A stretch of 64,000 nucleotides of DNA from positions 2,946,001 through 3,010,000 of the forward strand of contig NZ_JAJOMZ010000004.1 of NCBI RefSeq assembly GCF_024699965.1. Direction: 5' to 3'. Below the pieces are notes generated by a model that worked only from the letters and a program-made list of their open reading frames with translations, searched no databases and was not told the origin of the DNA. Of this stretch, positions 55,245-64,000 are shown one piece after another. Made by a program: the position numbers and the translations under genes. The number at the start of each line of letters is the position of its first letter. The first letter of the stretch is position 1. The stretch comes from Flavobacterium sp. J372. Its GTDB lineage: Bacteria > Bacteroidota > Bacteroidia > Flavobacteriales > Flavobacteriaceae.

Positions 55245-56516
55245 TTATTTCACCAGCATCTTTTTAGTAATGATTTCGCTATTATCATTTATCAGGCTAT
55301 ATAAGTACAATCCCGGTCTGAATTGAGTCGCATCAAGCGTTACAGAACCTTTTTCTTCAGTCAGCCTGAATTCTTTAAGTGTTTCACCGTTAAGATTGAA
55401 TACCATCAGCATAACATTCTTTGAGCCTTTAGGGAATGTGTAGCTGATTTCAGTGCTGTTACTGAAAGGATTTGGTGTATTCTGGCCCAGGTAAAACCCG
55501 TTTTCAGAGATTTTTTCAATTTCGCTTTTAGAGAAATTATCTTTTGTAACAACATAAGTCCTTGCTTCAGCAAGTTGTTTTTTAAGGTCTTCCACTTCAA
55601 GTGACAGCTCCTGTATACCCTTGGTAAGAATCGAAATTACGCCTGTATAATTTACGCTTTTGTAAGTACCAACACCTTCTTCATTGTGATTTTTAACTAA
55701 TTCTGGAAAAACTTTTTCAACATCCTGGGCTATAAAACCATGCTGGATTGCATCAGGGAATGTAAATCCGAATTTATTTTCACTTACAAAATTATAACTC
55801 ACAGGCTTAAGTGACCTGATACGTTCAATTACTGATTCTTCTTCTTTTATATCCTGCTTAAATTGCTTGTCTGATGTAAAAGTAGCGGCTGTGGCAACTA
55901 TAGGCCCACCGAAATCACCTGCTAAAAAATTGGCGGCCAGGATATTATTATTTCCTTTGCGCACCCGTAAGCCAACTTCAAACCTTGAAAATATTTCTAC
56001 CTGTGCTCTTGGGGGGCGGGTGCCTACATTTCCGGGATCAAACGGTCCTCCGGGATTAACAATCACAAATGCCGGATCTGAAAAGCCGAAAAATGTATTT
56101 CCGGTCGGGGCAAATATTGCAGCAGTATTTGATACGGTAGACGTAAAGCTGTCTGCATACCTGATATCAAGCCCTCTTGGCCCAATGTACTGGATGAAAG
56201 CGTTGGTTTCTTCAGAACTGTAACCCATTACGAGAGCTTTGCCTTCATCCTGAATTCTCAGCCCGTGTAAACGCTGGCCTGAAGGTGGTGTTACAAGTTC
56301 GCCCAACGAAAGCCACCTGTCATTTGCGCCAAACCCGAATGTTGTAGTGCCCGACTGTAATTGTGTAAAAACTCCGGGTTTAAACCTGAATATTTCCTGT
56401 GTGCCTAAGCCTGAAGCAGGAATAGTTGTAAGAACCGAACCTTGTGAAAGGTTGTTTTGAGACATACCTGCTACACTACTAAGTAATAGCATGATAAGGG
56501 TGGTAATTTTTTTCAT
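55245..56516 (-). CDS. Secreted protein with S74-type chaperone domain and T9SS type A sorting domain
   Basis: The 423-residue protein has a signal peptide (MKKITTLIMLLLSSVAGMSQ), an N-terminal beta-rich part (about 20-225) and an intramolecular chaperone-like region (about 230-310; SDKQFKQDIKEEESVIERIR, HGFIAQDVEKVFPELV, NYTGVISILTKGIQEL). A short coiled coil (LEVEDLKKQLAEAR) and a type A sorting domain (LGQNTPNPFSNSTEISYTFP ... GLYLYSLI ... KMLVK) follow. S74 domains trimerise phage tail fibres and adhesins; a trimeric surface fibre is likely. A single gene. Confidence 0.88.
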   Translation of the reverse strand: MKKITTLIMLLLSSVAGMSQNNLSQGSVLTTIPASGLGTQEIFRFKPGVFTQLQSGTTTFGFGANDRWLSLGELVTPPSGQRLHGLRIQDEGKALVMGYSSEETNAFIQYIGPRGLDIRYADSFTSTVSNTAAIFAPTGNTFFGFSDPAFVIVNPGGPFDPGNVGTRPPRAQVEIFSRFEVGLRVRKGNNNILAANFLAGDFGGPIVATAATFTSDKQFKQDIKEEESVIERIRSLKPVSYNFVSENKFGFTFPDAIQHGFIAQDVEKVFPELVKNHNEEGVGTYKSVNYTGVISILTKGIQELSLEVEDLKKQLAEARTYVVTKDNFSKSEIEKISENGFYLGQNTPNPFSNSTEISYTFPKGSKNVMLMVFNLNGETLKEFRLTEEKGSVTLDATQFRPGLYLYSLINDNSEIITKKMLVK

Positions 56517-56720
56517 AATGAAAATATTTAAAATTAATTATGTTAAATTTAAGAAGCTGTTAATCAGCCTGTTTAAGCTTTAACAGGGAATTAACTTCTG
56601 TTTTGAAATGTAATTATCTAATTATTAGATAATTACAATAAACAAAAGCGTTTCGAAATGAAAATTTTTTATAATGCCATTAAACAAAACTTTACTATTA
56701 CTTTTCAATCTATAAAAATG

Positions 56721-56752
56721 TTTGCTTATAATTTAGTTTCAATATATCTTTG
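56721..56752 (+). promoter_or_regulatory. Promoter of metK
   Basis: TTTG (56721-56724), 20 bases, then TATCTTTG (56745-56752): a near-perfect Bacteroidetes promoter. Transcription would start around 56758, just ahead of the SAM-II aptamer. Bases 56517-56720 are AT-rich and hold no gene. Confidence 0.75.
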
Positions 56753-56764
56753 CTCCCACAAACC

Positions 56765-56817
56765 CCGGAGGAAAGATTTGTAACTGATTGCAACCTCGTA
56801 AAAAAATGCTAAAGCAG
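56765..56817 (+). ncRNA. SAM-II riboswitch upstream of metK
   Basis: P1 is formed by GGAGG (56767-56771) and CCTC. The conserved segments are GATTTGTAACTGATTGCAA, then CCTCGTAAAAAAATGCTAAA, then GC, which match the SAM-II consensus including the 3' CTAAAG that forms the pseudoknot. It lies within a leader starting at a strong promoter. The metK ATG is about 60 bases further on, longer than in proteobacterial SAM-II, so the expression platform is not obvious. Confidence 0.88.
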
Positions 56818-56880
56818 GACCCATCTCCCCTTTAGCGCGCGCAATCCATTTCTTTTCTTCGCATAAATTAGTATTGTACT

Positions 56881-58131
56881 ATGGCTTATTTATTTACGTC
56901 AGAATCAGTGAGCGAAGGGCATCCTGATAAGATTGCAGACCAGATATCAGACGCGCTGATTGACAATTTCCTGGCTTTTGACCCGGAATCTAAAGTTGCA
57001 TGCGAAACCCTTGTTACAACCGGGCAGGTAATACTCGCCGGCGAGGTTAAGTCTAAGATTTACCTTGATGTGCAGCAGATTGCCCGTGATGTCATCAAAA
57101 AAATCGGATATACAAAAAGCGAATATATGTTTGAGGCTAACTCTTGCGGTGTGCTTAGCGCCATCCATGAGCAAAGCCAGGATATAAACCAGGGTGTAGA
57201 CCGCCAGAATAAAGAAGACCAGGGCGCGGGTGACCAGGGTATGATGTTTGGTTATGCTACAAACGAAACCGAAGACTATATGCCGCTGGCACTGAACCTT
57301 AGCCACAATATACTTCGTGAGCTTGCTGCACTTCGCAGGGAGAATAAAGAGATAACTTACCTCCGCCCAGATGCCAAAAGCCAGGTGACGCTTGAGTATG
57401 ATGACAATAACCGCCCTGTGCGTATTGATGCAATTGTGGTTTCTACACAGCATGATGATTTTGCTGATGAGCCTGCGATGCTGGCGCAAATAAAAAAGGA
57501 TATTATTGAGATACTAATTCCTCGCGTGAAGGCAAACCACCCGCAGTATGCTCATTTATTCAATGATGATATCCAATACCACATAAACCCAACCGGTAAG
57601 TTTGTTATCGGCGGGCCGCATGGTGATACAGGCCTTACAGGCAGGAAAATCATTGTAGATACTTACGGCGGCAAGGGCGCTCACGGTGGTGGCGCTTTCT
57701 CCGGTAAAGACCCGAGCAAAGTTGACCGCAGCGCGGCTTATGCTACACGCCACATTGCGAAGAACCTTGTGGCTGCAGGCCTGGCTGATGAGATACTGGT
57801 ACAGGTGTCTTACGCTATTGGTGTGGCCAAGCCAACAAACATCTATGTAAACACATACGGTACTGCTAAAGTTGAGCTGACAGATGGTGAAATTGCAACT
57901 AAGGTAGAGGAGCTGTTTGACATGCGCCCTTACTTTATTGAGCAGCGCCTGAAACTGCGTAACCCGATATACAGTGAGACTGCTGCTTACGGACACATGG
58001 GCCGCAGGCCGGAAACGGTTACAAAGACTTTCCGCTCGCCAAATGGTGAAACTAAGGAAGTAACTGTTGAACTGTTTACGTGGGAAAAACTTGATTATGT
58101 TGATAAAGTGAAAGCAGCTTTCGGGTTGTAA
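56881..58131 (+). CDS. metK: S-adenosylmethionine synthetase
   Basis: The enzyme makes SAM from methionine and ATP. The 416-residue protein has [32 protein letters not shown] (GAGDQG motif) and the P-loop-like [19 protein letters not shown], all intact. It is controlled by the SAM-II riboswitch and closed by a terminator. Confidence 0.98.
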   Translation: MAYLFTSESVSEGHPDKIADQISDALIDNFLAFDPESKVACETLVTTGQVILAGEVKSKIYLDVQQIARDVIKKIGYTKSEYMFEANSCGVLSAIHEQSQDINQGVDRQNKEDQGAGDQGMMFGYATNETEDYMPLALNLSHNILRELAALRRENKEITYLRPDAKSQVTLEYDDNNRPVRIDAIVVSTQHDDFADEPAMLAQIKKDIIEILIPRVKANHPQYAHLFNDDIQYHINPTGKFVIGGPHGDTGLTGRKIIVDTYGGKGAHGGGAFSGKDPSKVDRSAAYATRHIAKNLVAAGLADEILVQVSYAIGVAKPTNIYVNTYGTAKVELTDGEIATKVEELFDMRPYFIEQRLKLRNPIYSETAAYGHMGRRPETVTKTFRSPNGETKEVTVELFTWEKLDYVDKVKAAFGL

Positions 58132-58150
58132 TTACTAAAAAATATATTTA

Positions 58151-58176
58151 AAAGGCTGCCAACAGGCAGCCTTTTT
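58151..58176 (+). terminator. Terminator after metK
   Basis: AAAGGCTGCC and GGCAGCCTTT around AACA, followed by a T-run. Confidence 0.92.
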
Positions 58177-58235
58177 CCTTTTCAGGGTTTAAGTGTCACA
58201 ATCGCGCTTTAGCATATGAACCTGAACTTTTGCAC

Positions 58236-60989
58236 TTACAAACTATACCTCACACTCAGCAGCACATACCTTGGCTGTACCCTGTAGCGCGATGTACTGG
58301 TAGAAAACTGGTTAAAGCTGTCATCATTAAGTGAGGTGGTATTGAAGAGGTTTGTGCCTCCTACTTTAAACTCCCATTTGCTGCCGGGCGTTTTGTACAT
58401 AATGTTGGCGCTTAAAAAGTCAAACTCATTATTGCTTGTTTTGGCATCGTTGTAATAGTGGTTGTACTCATACTCTGCCGTTACCGTAAATCGTTCCAGG
58501 AAAAAATAATCCATCCTGGCAAACGGCCTGTGGTTGTAAAATACGTTATCAGCATAATCATTAATGCTAAGGTTATAACCCAGCTCAATGTTTGGCCATT
58601 GTTTGTAATTGGTAGAGAAAGCTACGTTGTATGATTGCGTAAACTGCTCATTTTCCTGGCGTACTGAATTTTCAAGGGTAAGCGGTGCGCCTATGGCTGC
58701 AGGATCAAAACGGAAGTTGTTGAACTTGTTCCATGACAATACAACGCCTACCGATGCCTTGTAATAACGCTCAAAGCTACGGTCATACCCTGCCCCTCCT
58801 GATATGGTTTCATCGGCAAAATTAGAGTTTACCACTGTGCTTATCTGGTTGATGCCGTTAAAACCGGCAAGGCTCTTCACTGCATCCATCCTGCGGGTGT
58901 ATGTGATTCGCCCGTAAATGTTGGTGAAGTTGAACATATTATACTTTGAATAATCAAGCGTATGGTTTTGGTATAATGCATTCTCAAGATTGCGGTTACC
59001 GCGGAAAAGAGATCGGTAACTGGTAAAGATTACATTGTTAGTAAAGTTTGCTACATCCGTAAACTCGGTCGTCATGCTGTAGTTGTAGCGCAGGCGCTCT
59101 GATTTTTTTATCTGGTACAGGGCATAAGCATCGGGCAATACACGCCAGAAATTTTGCTCTACTTCAGTCCCTAATTGTTCGTTGGCCGAATTGTATTTGT
59201 GCAGGCTCACACCCGGGTTGAACGTAAATTTACCTGTAATAAACTTATAATGCAGCCCAACAAAAATATCGTTGAATGTAAAATCAACATCATTCTTGCT
59301 GTTAGCATCAAGGTTATCAATGCTTCCGTCATCAAGCCTCTGGAATATATTTGAGTTGAAATCCTGCCTCGAAAACGTATTACCGAACGTGAGGTTGACA
59401 ATGCTTCTTGGCGAAAGCGAATAGTAATAGTCTACCTTGGCATCTATCTTATTTGTCTTCACAAACCTGTCCTGCGAGATATCATAACGGTCTGCGGGCG
59501 CAAGGCCGAGATTCAGCAGCGGGTCGGCAAACGGCGCATCGGGGAATGGGTTATCTTCAAGATTGGCATTATACAGCGGGTCTTCATCCTGGTACAGGTG
59601 CTGCGCTTCCACTGCAAAAACATTTTTATCGTTAAGAGTATAATAGAAATTGATGTTCTGGTTAAATGATAGCGGATTCTGGTCTTTCCCTACATAAATA
59701 TCCTGGCTTTGCGAAGTTTCCGGCGTTACCGTCTGGAATAAGCTTTGGTCTTCACTTTGCTTCGAAACTTTCAGGAAAGCGTCATAATCAAAATGCACAT
59801 TGGCATTCGGCTTATAGCTGGAGCTTAGCTTAAACATGCCGAAATCATTCTGCTGTCTTGAATATTCCTCAACGTCCTGCGTGGTTTGCGGCTCGCCTGT
59901 AACAGGGTCAAGCACCTGTGTGCGTCGAAAGGTTTCCATATCGGTTTTGTTACTGTTGAAGATGGCAAAACCGCTCAATGTCCATGCCTGGCTTGGGTTA
60001 TAACTGAAATTGGCGGCGCCAAACTTAGCTTCAATTTCCTTTGCACGGTTATTGCGCAGCCCGGTAATGCCCAGGTCATTGCTGCTGATGTTGAAACTGG
60101 TTCCTCCCTTACGCATCAGGTTACGGAAACCGCCTGAGAATTTAATATAATCCTGTATGGTTAGCGGTAATTCGCCATTGTTATTAAAGTTGGCAATGAG
60201 GTTCAGGCTGTACTGCGGACTATAGTAAAATATCTTGGGGTTCACGATGTACCTATCGCCATCGCCAATACTGGCACCGGCAAGCATTTCCCCAAACCAG
60301 AAGTTCTTCTTGCCGTCTTTCAGCTTAATATTCATTGCCACATTCTCTTCATTATTCTCAAGGCCTTTCAGCTGGCTTACCTCGTTATAATTACGGAGCA
60401 CTTCAATTTTCTTCAGCGCATCGGCAGGAATATTCTTTACGCCGAGCTTGGTATCGCCGTCAAAGAAATCTTTCCCTTCTACCATCAGCTTGGTTACCCT
60501 TTTTCCTTCTACCTGCACCTCGCCATCGGCATTTACTTCAACGCCGGGCAGCTTCTTTAAAACATCTTCCAGTTTGCGCTCAGTTCCGTTTGTGAAAGAG
60601 TCGCTGTTGTACACAATGGTATCACCTTTAATTGTCACAGGCATTTCGTGCACAATTTCAACAGCATCAAGCTCTACACCCTGCTTTAATGTAATGTTTT
60701 TAACAACGGGCTCAAATTTAAGCTGAAGCTCTTCTTCAAAAGCGGTAAAGCCAATGTAACTCGCCTTAAGTATATACGTGGTATTTGCCTTAAGCAACAG
60801 CTGGAAACGCCCCCTGTCATCCGTAATGGCATAACTGTCCATGGCATTGGTGGCCTTGTTTACCGCCATGATATTAGCCATCTCAAGCGCTACTCCTGTT
60901 GAATCTTTTATAGTGCCTTCAACTTTTACATTTTGTGCAAAGCAAAGGGCTGATATGAAAAATAACAGCCCTGAAAATATTTTGGTCAT
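58236..60989 (-). CDS. TonB-dependent receptor / outer-membrane beta-barrel protein with N-terminal carboxypeptidase-like domain
   Basis: The 917-residue protein has a signal peptide (MTKIFSGLLFFISALCFAQ), a CarboxypepD_reg-like beta-sandwich (about 22-110), a plug (about 115-220; GTERKLEDVLKKLPGVEV, KITKLMVEGKDFF-like TKLMVEGKDFFDGDTKLG) and a barrel ending VLLSVRYSL. This is the outer_membrane_beta-barrel_3 group that often lacks a TonB box. It follows the GLPGLI gene by 18 bases, a known pairing. The ligand is unknown. Confidence 0.92.
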   Translation of the reverse strand: MTKIFSGLLFFISALCFAQNVKVEGTIKDSTGVALEMANIMAVNKATNAMDSYAITDDRGRFQLLLKANTTYILKASYIGFTAFEEELQLKFEPVVKNITLKQGVELDAVEIVHEMPVTIKGDTIVYNSDSFTNGTERKLEDVLKKLPGVEVNADGEVQVEGKRVTKLMVEGKDFFDGDTKLGVKNIPADALKKIEVLRNYNEVSQLKGLENNEENVAMNIKLKDGKKNFWFGEMLAGASIGDGDRYIVNPKIFYYSPQYSLNLIANFNNNGELPLTIQDYIKFSGGFRNLMRKGGTSFNISSNDLGITGLRNNRAKEIEAKFGAANFSYNPSQAWTLSGFAIFNSNKTDMETFRRTQVLDPVTGEPQTTQDVEEYSRQQNDFGMFKLSSSYKPNANVHFDYDAFLKVSKQSEDQSLFQTVTPETSQSQDIYVGKDQNPLSFNQNINFYYTLNDKNVFAVEAQHLYQDEDPLYNANLEDNPFPDAPFADPLLNLGLAPADRYDISQDRFVKTNKIDAKVDYYYSLSPRSIVNLTFGNTFSRQDFNSNIFQRLDDGSIDNLDANSKNDVDFTFNDIFVGLHYKFITGKFTFNPGVSLHKYNSANEQLGTEVEQNFWRVLPDAYALYQIKKSERLRYNYSMTTEFTDVANFTNNVIFTSYRSLFRGNRNLENALYQNHTLDYSKYNMFNFTNIYGRITYTRRMDAVKSLAGFNGINQISTVVNSNFADETISGGAGYDRSFERYYKASVGVVLSWNKFNNFRFDPAAIGAPLTLENSVRQENEQFTQSYNVAFSTNYKQWPNIELGYNLSINDYADNVFYNHRPFARMDYFFLERFTVTAEYEYNHYYNDAKTSNNEFDFLSANIMYKTPGSKWEFKVGGTNLFNTTSLNDDSFNQFSTSTSRYRVQPRYVLLSVRYSL

Positions 60990-61007
60990 GTGTTTGTTTT
61001 TGCCTTA

Positions 61008-61883
61008 TTAATTACCCATGCGTATTTGCATACCACCGCCACGAGACTGGTACATATCCCTCATTTCTTCGGCTTTCTTTGCCACAATTTCATCAAATTT
61101 TGCCTGGGTTACTTTTTCACCTTTTGTAGGCGCTTTTATAGTTGTCTTCTCTTTAGGGTTCAGCACCACTTTACTGCACAGGATGGTTGTGCGGCCGTCA
61201 GTAACCTCAAGGATTAAGCCTGGTAGCCCCCAATAGTTTTCAGGCCCCTGGTTCACAGGTATTTCAGGAGTGTACCATGCTGTAATGGTCTTGTCTTTCG
61301 GCATTTCTACCTGGTCCATTATGTTATTGGCCTTTGGCGAATCATCTTTTTTGGTGTCATCTTTCTTGGCTTCAGTTTTCATCCTGTAATTACGGAAATC
61401 CGATTTATTTGCGGGCACAGTAGCTGTGGCTTTATAGCATGTATAATTGCCAATTTTGCGCGACTCATTTTCCATCTTCCAGTTGATTTTTGGCAGCGTG
61501 TCCTGTATCAGGAATTCTTTACCGAAAATCTCTTTTTCAACCGCAAATGTTTTGTTCTTCACGTTTTTGTAGTGGATGCCGCCACCGCCCATGAACGATG
61601 CCATCATGCGCATACCGTTCTCCTGCCCCGGTGCATCAAGGCGCTCTTCTTCTTTGTAAAGCGATGCTGATTTATCGAAATTCAGGATAAAGGTTTTCTC
61701 AAAAGCCTTCTTCATACGCTCCTGAATCATCTTTTGCATTTCAGGTGTTATCTGCGGGCTGTCCATCTTGAAGTCGCCGGTGCTGGTTTTAGATTCATAA
61801 ACCGCCATCCCCTGGAAATCCTGGGCGTGAAGCGTTACTACAGACGATGCTGCCACCACAAAATATAGAAATAATTTTTTCAT
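61008..61883 (-). CDS. GLPGLI family protein
   Basis: The 291-residue protein has a signal peptide (MKKLFLYFVVAASSVVTLHAQ). It carries the family hallmark WGLPGLILEV (about 221-230), after the typical TAWYTPEIPVNQGPENY. GLPGLI proteins are exported proteins of unknown function that sit beside TonB-type receptors in Bacteroidetes, as here. A low-complexity Lys/Asp insertion (EAKKDDTKKDDSPKAN) precedes the motif. Confidence 0.92.
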   Translation of the reverse strand: MKKLFLYFVVAASSVVTLHAQDFQGMAVYESKTSTGDFKMDSPQITPEMQKMIQERMKKAFEKTFILNFDKSASLYKEEERLDAPGQENGMRMMASFMGGGGIHYKNVKNKTFAVEKEIFGKEFLIQDTLPKINWKMENESRKIGNYTCYKATATVPANKSDFRNYRMKTEAKKDDTKKDDSPKANNIMDQVEMPKDKTITAWYTPEIPVNQGPENYWGLPGLILEVTDGRTTILCSKVVLNPKEKTTIKAPTKGEKVTQAKFDEIVAKKAEEMRDMYQSRGGGMQIRMGN

Positions 61884-61988
61884 TTCAATTTAAGTTTAAA
61901 TTGTAAGACGATTCAGTAATGTGTTTGTTACAAGGTTATTCAAATATAAAATACTTTAAAACGTTATTTTTGTACTTTGCGACACATT

Positions 61989-62798
61989 ATGTATAAACTC
62001 GCTGCCTTCTTACTGCTTTTTACAGCTGCCGTTTTTGCGCAGGAGCTTACTGTTCCCGCAAAATTCCTGTCAAAGTTTGATGCAGGGCCGCAGCAGTTTT
62101 TGGGCACAGACGCTTTCGGGGCACGCTACAGCATTGCCGATAATGAATACAGGAAGTTAACGGAAAATTCCTTACAAAAGTATAAGAACCTGCAGTTGGG
62201 CGCCATAACCCGCGTTGACCTTCAGAACCCGTTACAAGTAGTACTGTTTTACAAGCGGTTCAATACTGTGGTCTTGCTTGATAACCAGGCAAACGAGACA
62301 CGCCGCATCAATTTTAATGACCTTGGCAAGCCCAATGAAACCATGAATCCTATTGTTGCCGATGCCGTAGGCCTTGCCAGCCAGAACAGGCTTTGGGTGT
62401 ACGACATCAATACGCTGCAGCTTGGATTGTTTGATTTTGTACAGAATACCTTCAGGGCAATAACGCCACCGTTCCGCGACACTATTAAACATTACCAAAG
62501 CGATTACAATTATTTCTGGTGGATAGATGTTACGGGCAAATGCTTCAGGGCAAACCTTTTCGGGAAGATTGATTTTTTGGGGAATGTTCCTGAAAATGAT
62601 GCGGTAACCATAGTTTCAAACAGGTACGCCATGCTACGAAAAGGCGACACTTTAAGCCTTTACGACATGGAGACCCAAAAGCACACGCCGATTGCCATTG
62701 CTGAAAAAACTTTTGAGAGTTTCCAATATTCCGGCGAGATTTTATCTATTTTTACAGGCACTCAAATCACGAACTATAAAATAACTTTACCCAGATAA
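61989..62798 (+). CDS. Exported beta-propeller-like hypothetical protein
   Basis: The start is the ATG at 61989 (MYKLAAFLLLFTAAVFAQE, signal peptide), 269 residues. The mature part is beta-rich with repeated strand patterns (DAFGARYSI, NQLWVYDINTLQLGLFDF-like RLWVYDINTLQL, RYAMLRKGDTLSLYDM), suggesting a propeller. The family is widely found in Bacteroidetes beside deoxynucleoside kinase genes, but no function is known. Its stop codon shares one base with the next ATG. Confidence 0.78.
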   Translation: MYKLAAFLLLFTAAVFAQELTVPAKFLSKFDAGPQQFLGTDAFGARYSIADNEYRKLTENSLQKYKNLQLGAITRVDLQNPLQVVLFYKRFNTVVLLDNQANETRRINFNDLGKPNETMNPIVADAVGLASQNRLWVYDINTLQLGLFDFVQNTFRAITPPFRDTIKHYQSDYNYFWWIDVTGKCFRANLFGKIDFLGNVPENDAVTIVSNRYAMLRKGDTLSLYDMETQKHTPIAIAEKTFESFQYSGEILSIFTGTQITNYKITLPR

Positions 62799-63412
62799 TG
62801 CATATAGCTGTAGCCGGAAACATTGGCGCCGGAAAGACCACTCTCACAGGGCTTTTGGCCAAACATTTTAAATGGGAACCTCACTATGAAGACGTGGTGG
62901 ACAACCCGTATCTCGATGATTTTTACCACCAGATGGAGCGTTGGTCTTTCAACCTGCAGATATACTTTTTGAACAGCCGTTTCAGCCAGATTTTGCAGAT
63001 TCGCGAAAGCGGTAAAAACATAATCCAGGACCGGACGATTTATGAAGATTCGCACATATTTGCGCCTAACCTCCATGCCATGGGCCTGATGACCAACCGC
63101 GACTATAATAATTACAAATCGCTTTTTGAGCTGATGGAAAAGCTGGTAGCACCTCCTGATTTGCTTATTTATCTCCGCAGTTCTATCCCAAATCTTGTAA
63201 AACAGATTCACAAACGCGGCCGAGATTATGAAAATTCTATTTCAATTGATTACCTGAGCCGACTGAACGAGCGCTACGAAGCGTGGATTCACAGTTATGA
63301 CAAAGGCAAGCTGCTGATCATTGATGTAGATAATATCAACTTCGTGGATAACCCGGAAGATCTGGGCGACATCATCAACAGAATTAATGCGCAGGTGAAC
63401 GGACTCTTTTAG
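62798..63412 (+). CDS. Deoxynucleoside kinase
   Basis: The 204-residue dNK-family enzyme has the P-loop GNIGAGKTTL, the Glu-Arg catalytic region (DRTIYEDSHIF, with the DR(S/T) motif) and a LID-like RGRDYENSI. It phosphorylates deoxynucleosides (dAdo/dGuo- or dThd-type) in salvage. It is coupled to the exported protein gene by a one-base TAATG overlap. Complete. Confidence 0.93.
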   Translation: MHIAVAGNIGAGKTTLTGLLAKHFKWEPHYEDVVDNPYLDDFYHQMERWSFNLQIYFLNSRFSQILQIRESGKNIIQDRTIYEDSHIFAPNLHAMGLMTNRDYNNYKSLFELMEKLVAPPDLLIYLRSSIPNLVKQIHKRGRDYENSISIDYLSRLNERYEAWIHSYDKGKLLIIDVDNINFVDNPEDLGDIINRINAQVNGLF

Positions 63413-63525
63413 TTTGAAAGTTGACTTACTCACCTGTAAACTTAACTAAGAAAAAATTTTGAAATACGGCTATGTTAATGGTTTCTTAAATACTGCACTC
63501 ACATTTCCTCAGCATACAACAAAAT

Positions 63526-63560
63526 AAAATGCCTTTCACTTACATGAAAGGCATTTTTAT
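63526..63560. terminator. Bidirectional terminator between the kinase and the pyrophosphatase gene
   Basis: AAAATGCCTTTCA and TGAAAGGCATTTT form a 13-pair stem around CTTACA, with T-rich flanks on both strands. Confidence 0.9.
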
Positions 63561-63581
63561 TCTTACTAAAATAAATGTTAA

Positions 63582-64000
63582 CTACTTCTCTTTCCTGAAC
63601 GCATCTATTTGCGAGTTCACTTCAGCTTCGGTGCCTTCAAAAACTTTTTCATCATGAGTCACCTCGTCATCGTTAGATACAGATACGATATGCACTGTAG
63701 CCCTCACCTTTCCGTCAGCCATCGTTTGCTTGTCAATTGTAACCTCACGGCTTGATTCCTGAGCTGTTACTACAGGTTTACCCTCTTCATCAACTACAAC
63801 CGTCTGAACTGAACTAACGCCTGTTGCCGTTGTTTCAGCACTGTGTCCGCCCAATATTGGTGCGATTACAAGCCCGATAAGGCATGTTAGCTTAATCAGG
63901 ATGTTCATTGACGGGCCTGAGGTGTCTTTGAACGGGTCACCCACCGTATCGCCTGTTACAGCGGCTTTATGCGCGTCTGAGCCCTTGTATGTCATCTCGC
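63582..64000 (-). CDS. hppA: Membrane-bound proton/sodium-translocating pyrophosphatase, C-terminal part (gene continues past the window)
   Basis: The frame is open to the window end. It shows the last conserved motif of membrane pyrophosphatases, [20 protein letters not shown] followed by [18 protein letters not shown] (last helix). The usual protein ends soon after this helix. Here about 85 further residues follow: a hydrophilic, beta-prone tail ([53 protein letters not shown]). Such extensions occur in some Bacteroidetes. The Na+ or H+ subtype cannot be told because the defining residues lie outside the window. Confidence 0.93.
   Translation of the reverse strand, partial: EMTYKGSDAHKAAVTGDTVGDPFKDTSGPSMNILIKLTCLIGLVIAPILGGHSAETTATGVSSVQTVVVDEEGKPVVTAQESSREVTIDKQTMADGKVRATVHIVSVSNDDEVTHDEKVFEGTEAEVNSQIDAFRKEK

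Noticed and set aside
1..64000. tRNA, rRNA, insertion sequences, integrases or prophage genes
   Set aside because: No cloverleaf with a CCA end or anticodon arm, no rRNA-like stretch and no transposase or phage protein motif was recognised on either strand.

Overview
The window is a bacterial chromosome segment from a member of the Bacteroidetes, most likely a Flavobacterium or close relative. Evidence includes type IX secretion system (T9SS) sorting domains of types A and B, GLPGLI and GIN-domain proteins, TonB-dependent receptors, -7 boxes of the Bacteroidetes form TAnnTTTG, almost no Shine-Dalgarno signals, and the AT-rich and CG-capped intergenic repeats common in flavobacteria. No rRNA, tRNA, CRISPR array, phage or insertion sequence was found. 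The first and last genes are cut by the window edges.

Layout. 1-2.2 kb: end of an SDR oxidoreductase, a hydrophilic small protein, a BON-LysM protein and a lipoprotein. 2.2-7.5 kb (minus strand): obgE, a membrane glycosyltransferase, and an hpt-adk-CNNM/CorC operon. 7.6-16.4 kb: a frameshifted sorbosone-dehydrogenase-like lipoprotein, a TonB receptor, a PagL-like protein, a HEAT-like protein, a dicarboxylate symporter, and a GH130 phosphorylase/MFS operon. 16.5-21.4 kb: purK-purE, a HExxH lipoprotein and an M3 peptidase. 21.5-31.3 kb: a large SBBP/T9SS protein, a second PagL-like protein, GIN-domain, M28, SDR and SprT-like genes, and a mannose-1-phosphate guanylyltransferase. 31.3-44.2 kb is a surface and envelope region: a 1257-residue T9SS type B protein, MlaF/MlaE, two GT2 glycosyltransferases, a protein with 76-residue repeats coupled to a short type B protein, a flippase and a FabH-like ketoacyl synthase.

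44.7-58.1 kb is a methionine, sulfur and one-carbon block. A 5' leader holds two small ORFs and two terminator hairpins in front of osmC. It is followed by a shortened homoserine-dehydrogenase-like gene, a SAM-I riboswitch before the split metH and metF, then gcvP, and a SAM-II riboswitch with a clear promoter before metK. The S-adenosylmethionine cycle (MetH, MetF, MetK) and glycine cleavage (GcvP, feeding methylene-THF) therefore sit together under at least two kinds of SAM-sensing RNA plus a putative translation-coupled attenuator. The window ends with a TonB receptor/GLPGLI pair, a deoxynucleoside kinase and the C-terminus of a membrane pyrophosphatase.

Two window-wide cautions. First, at least eight conserved genes are broken by one-base differences, nearly all in homopolymers (the sorbosone dehydrogenase, the HExxH lipoprotein, the SBBP protein, pagL, mlaF, a GT2 gene, the flippase, and metH twice). 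This looks more like consensus sequencing error than real gene decay. Second, several genes have start regions lying inside or against repetitive intergenic elements, and a CG-rich palindromic element sits inside the metH reading frame.
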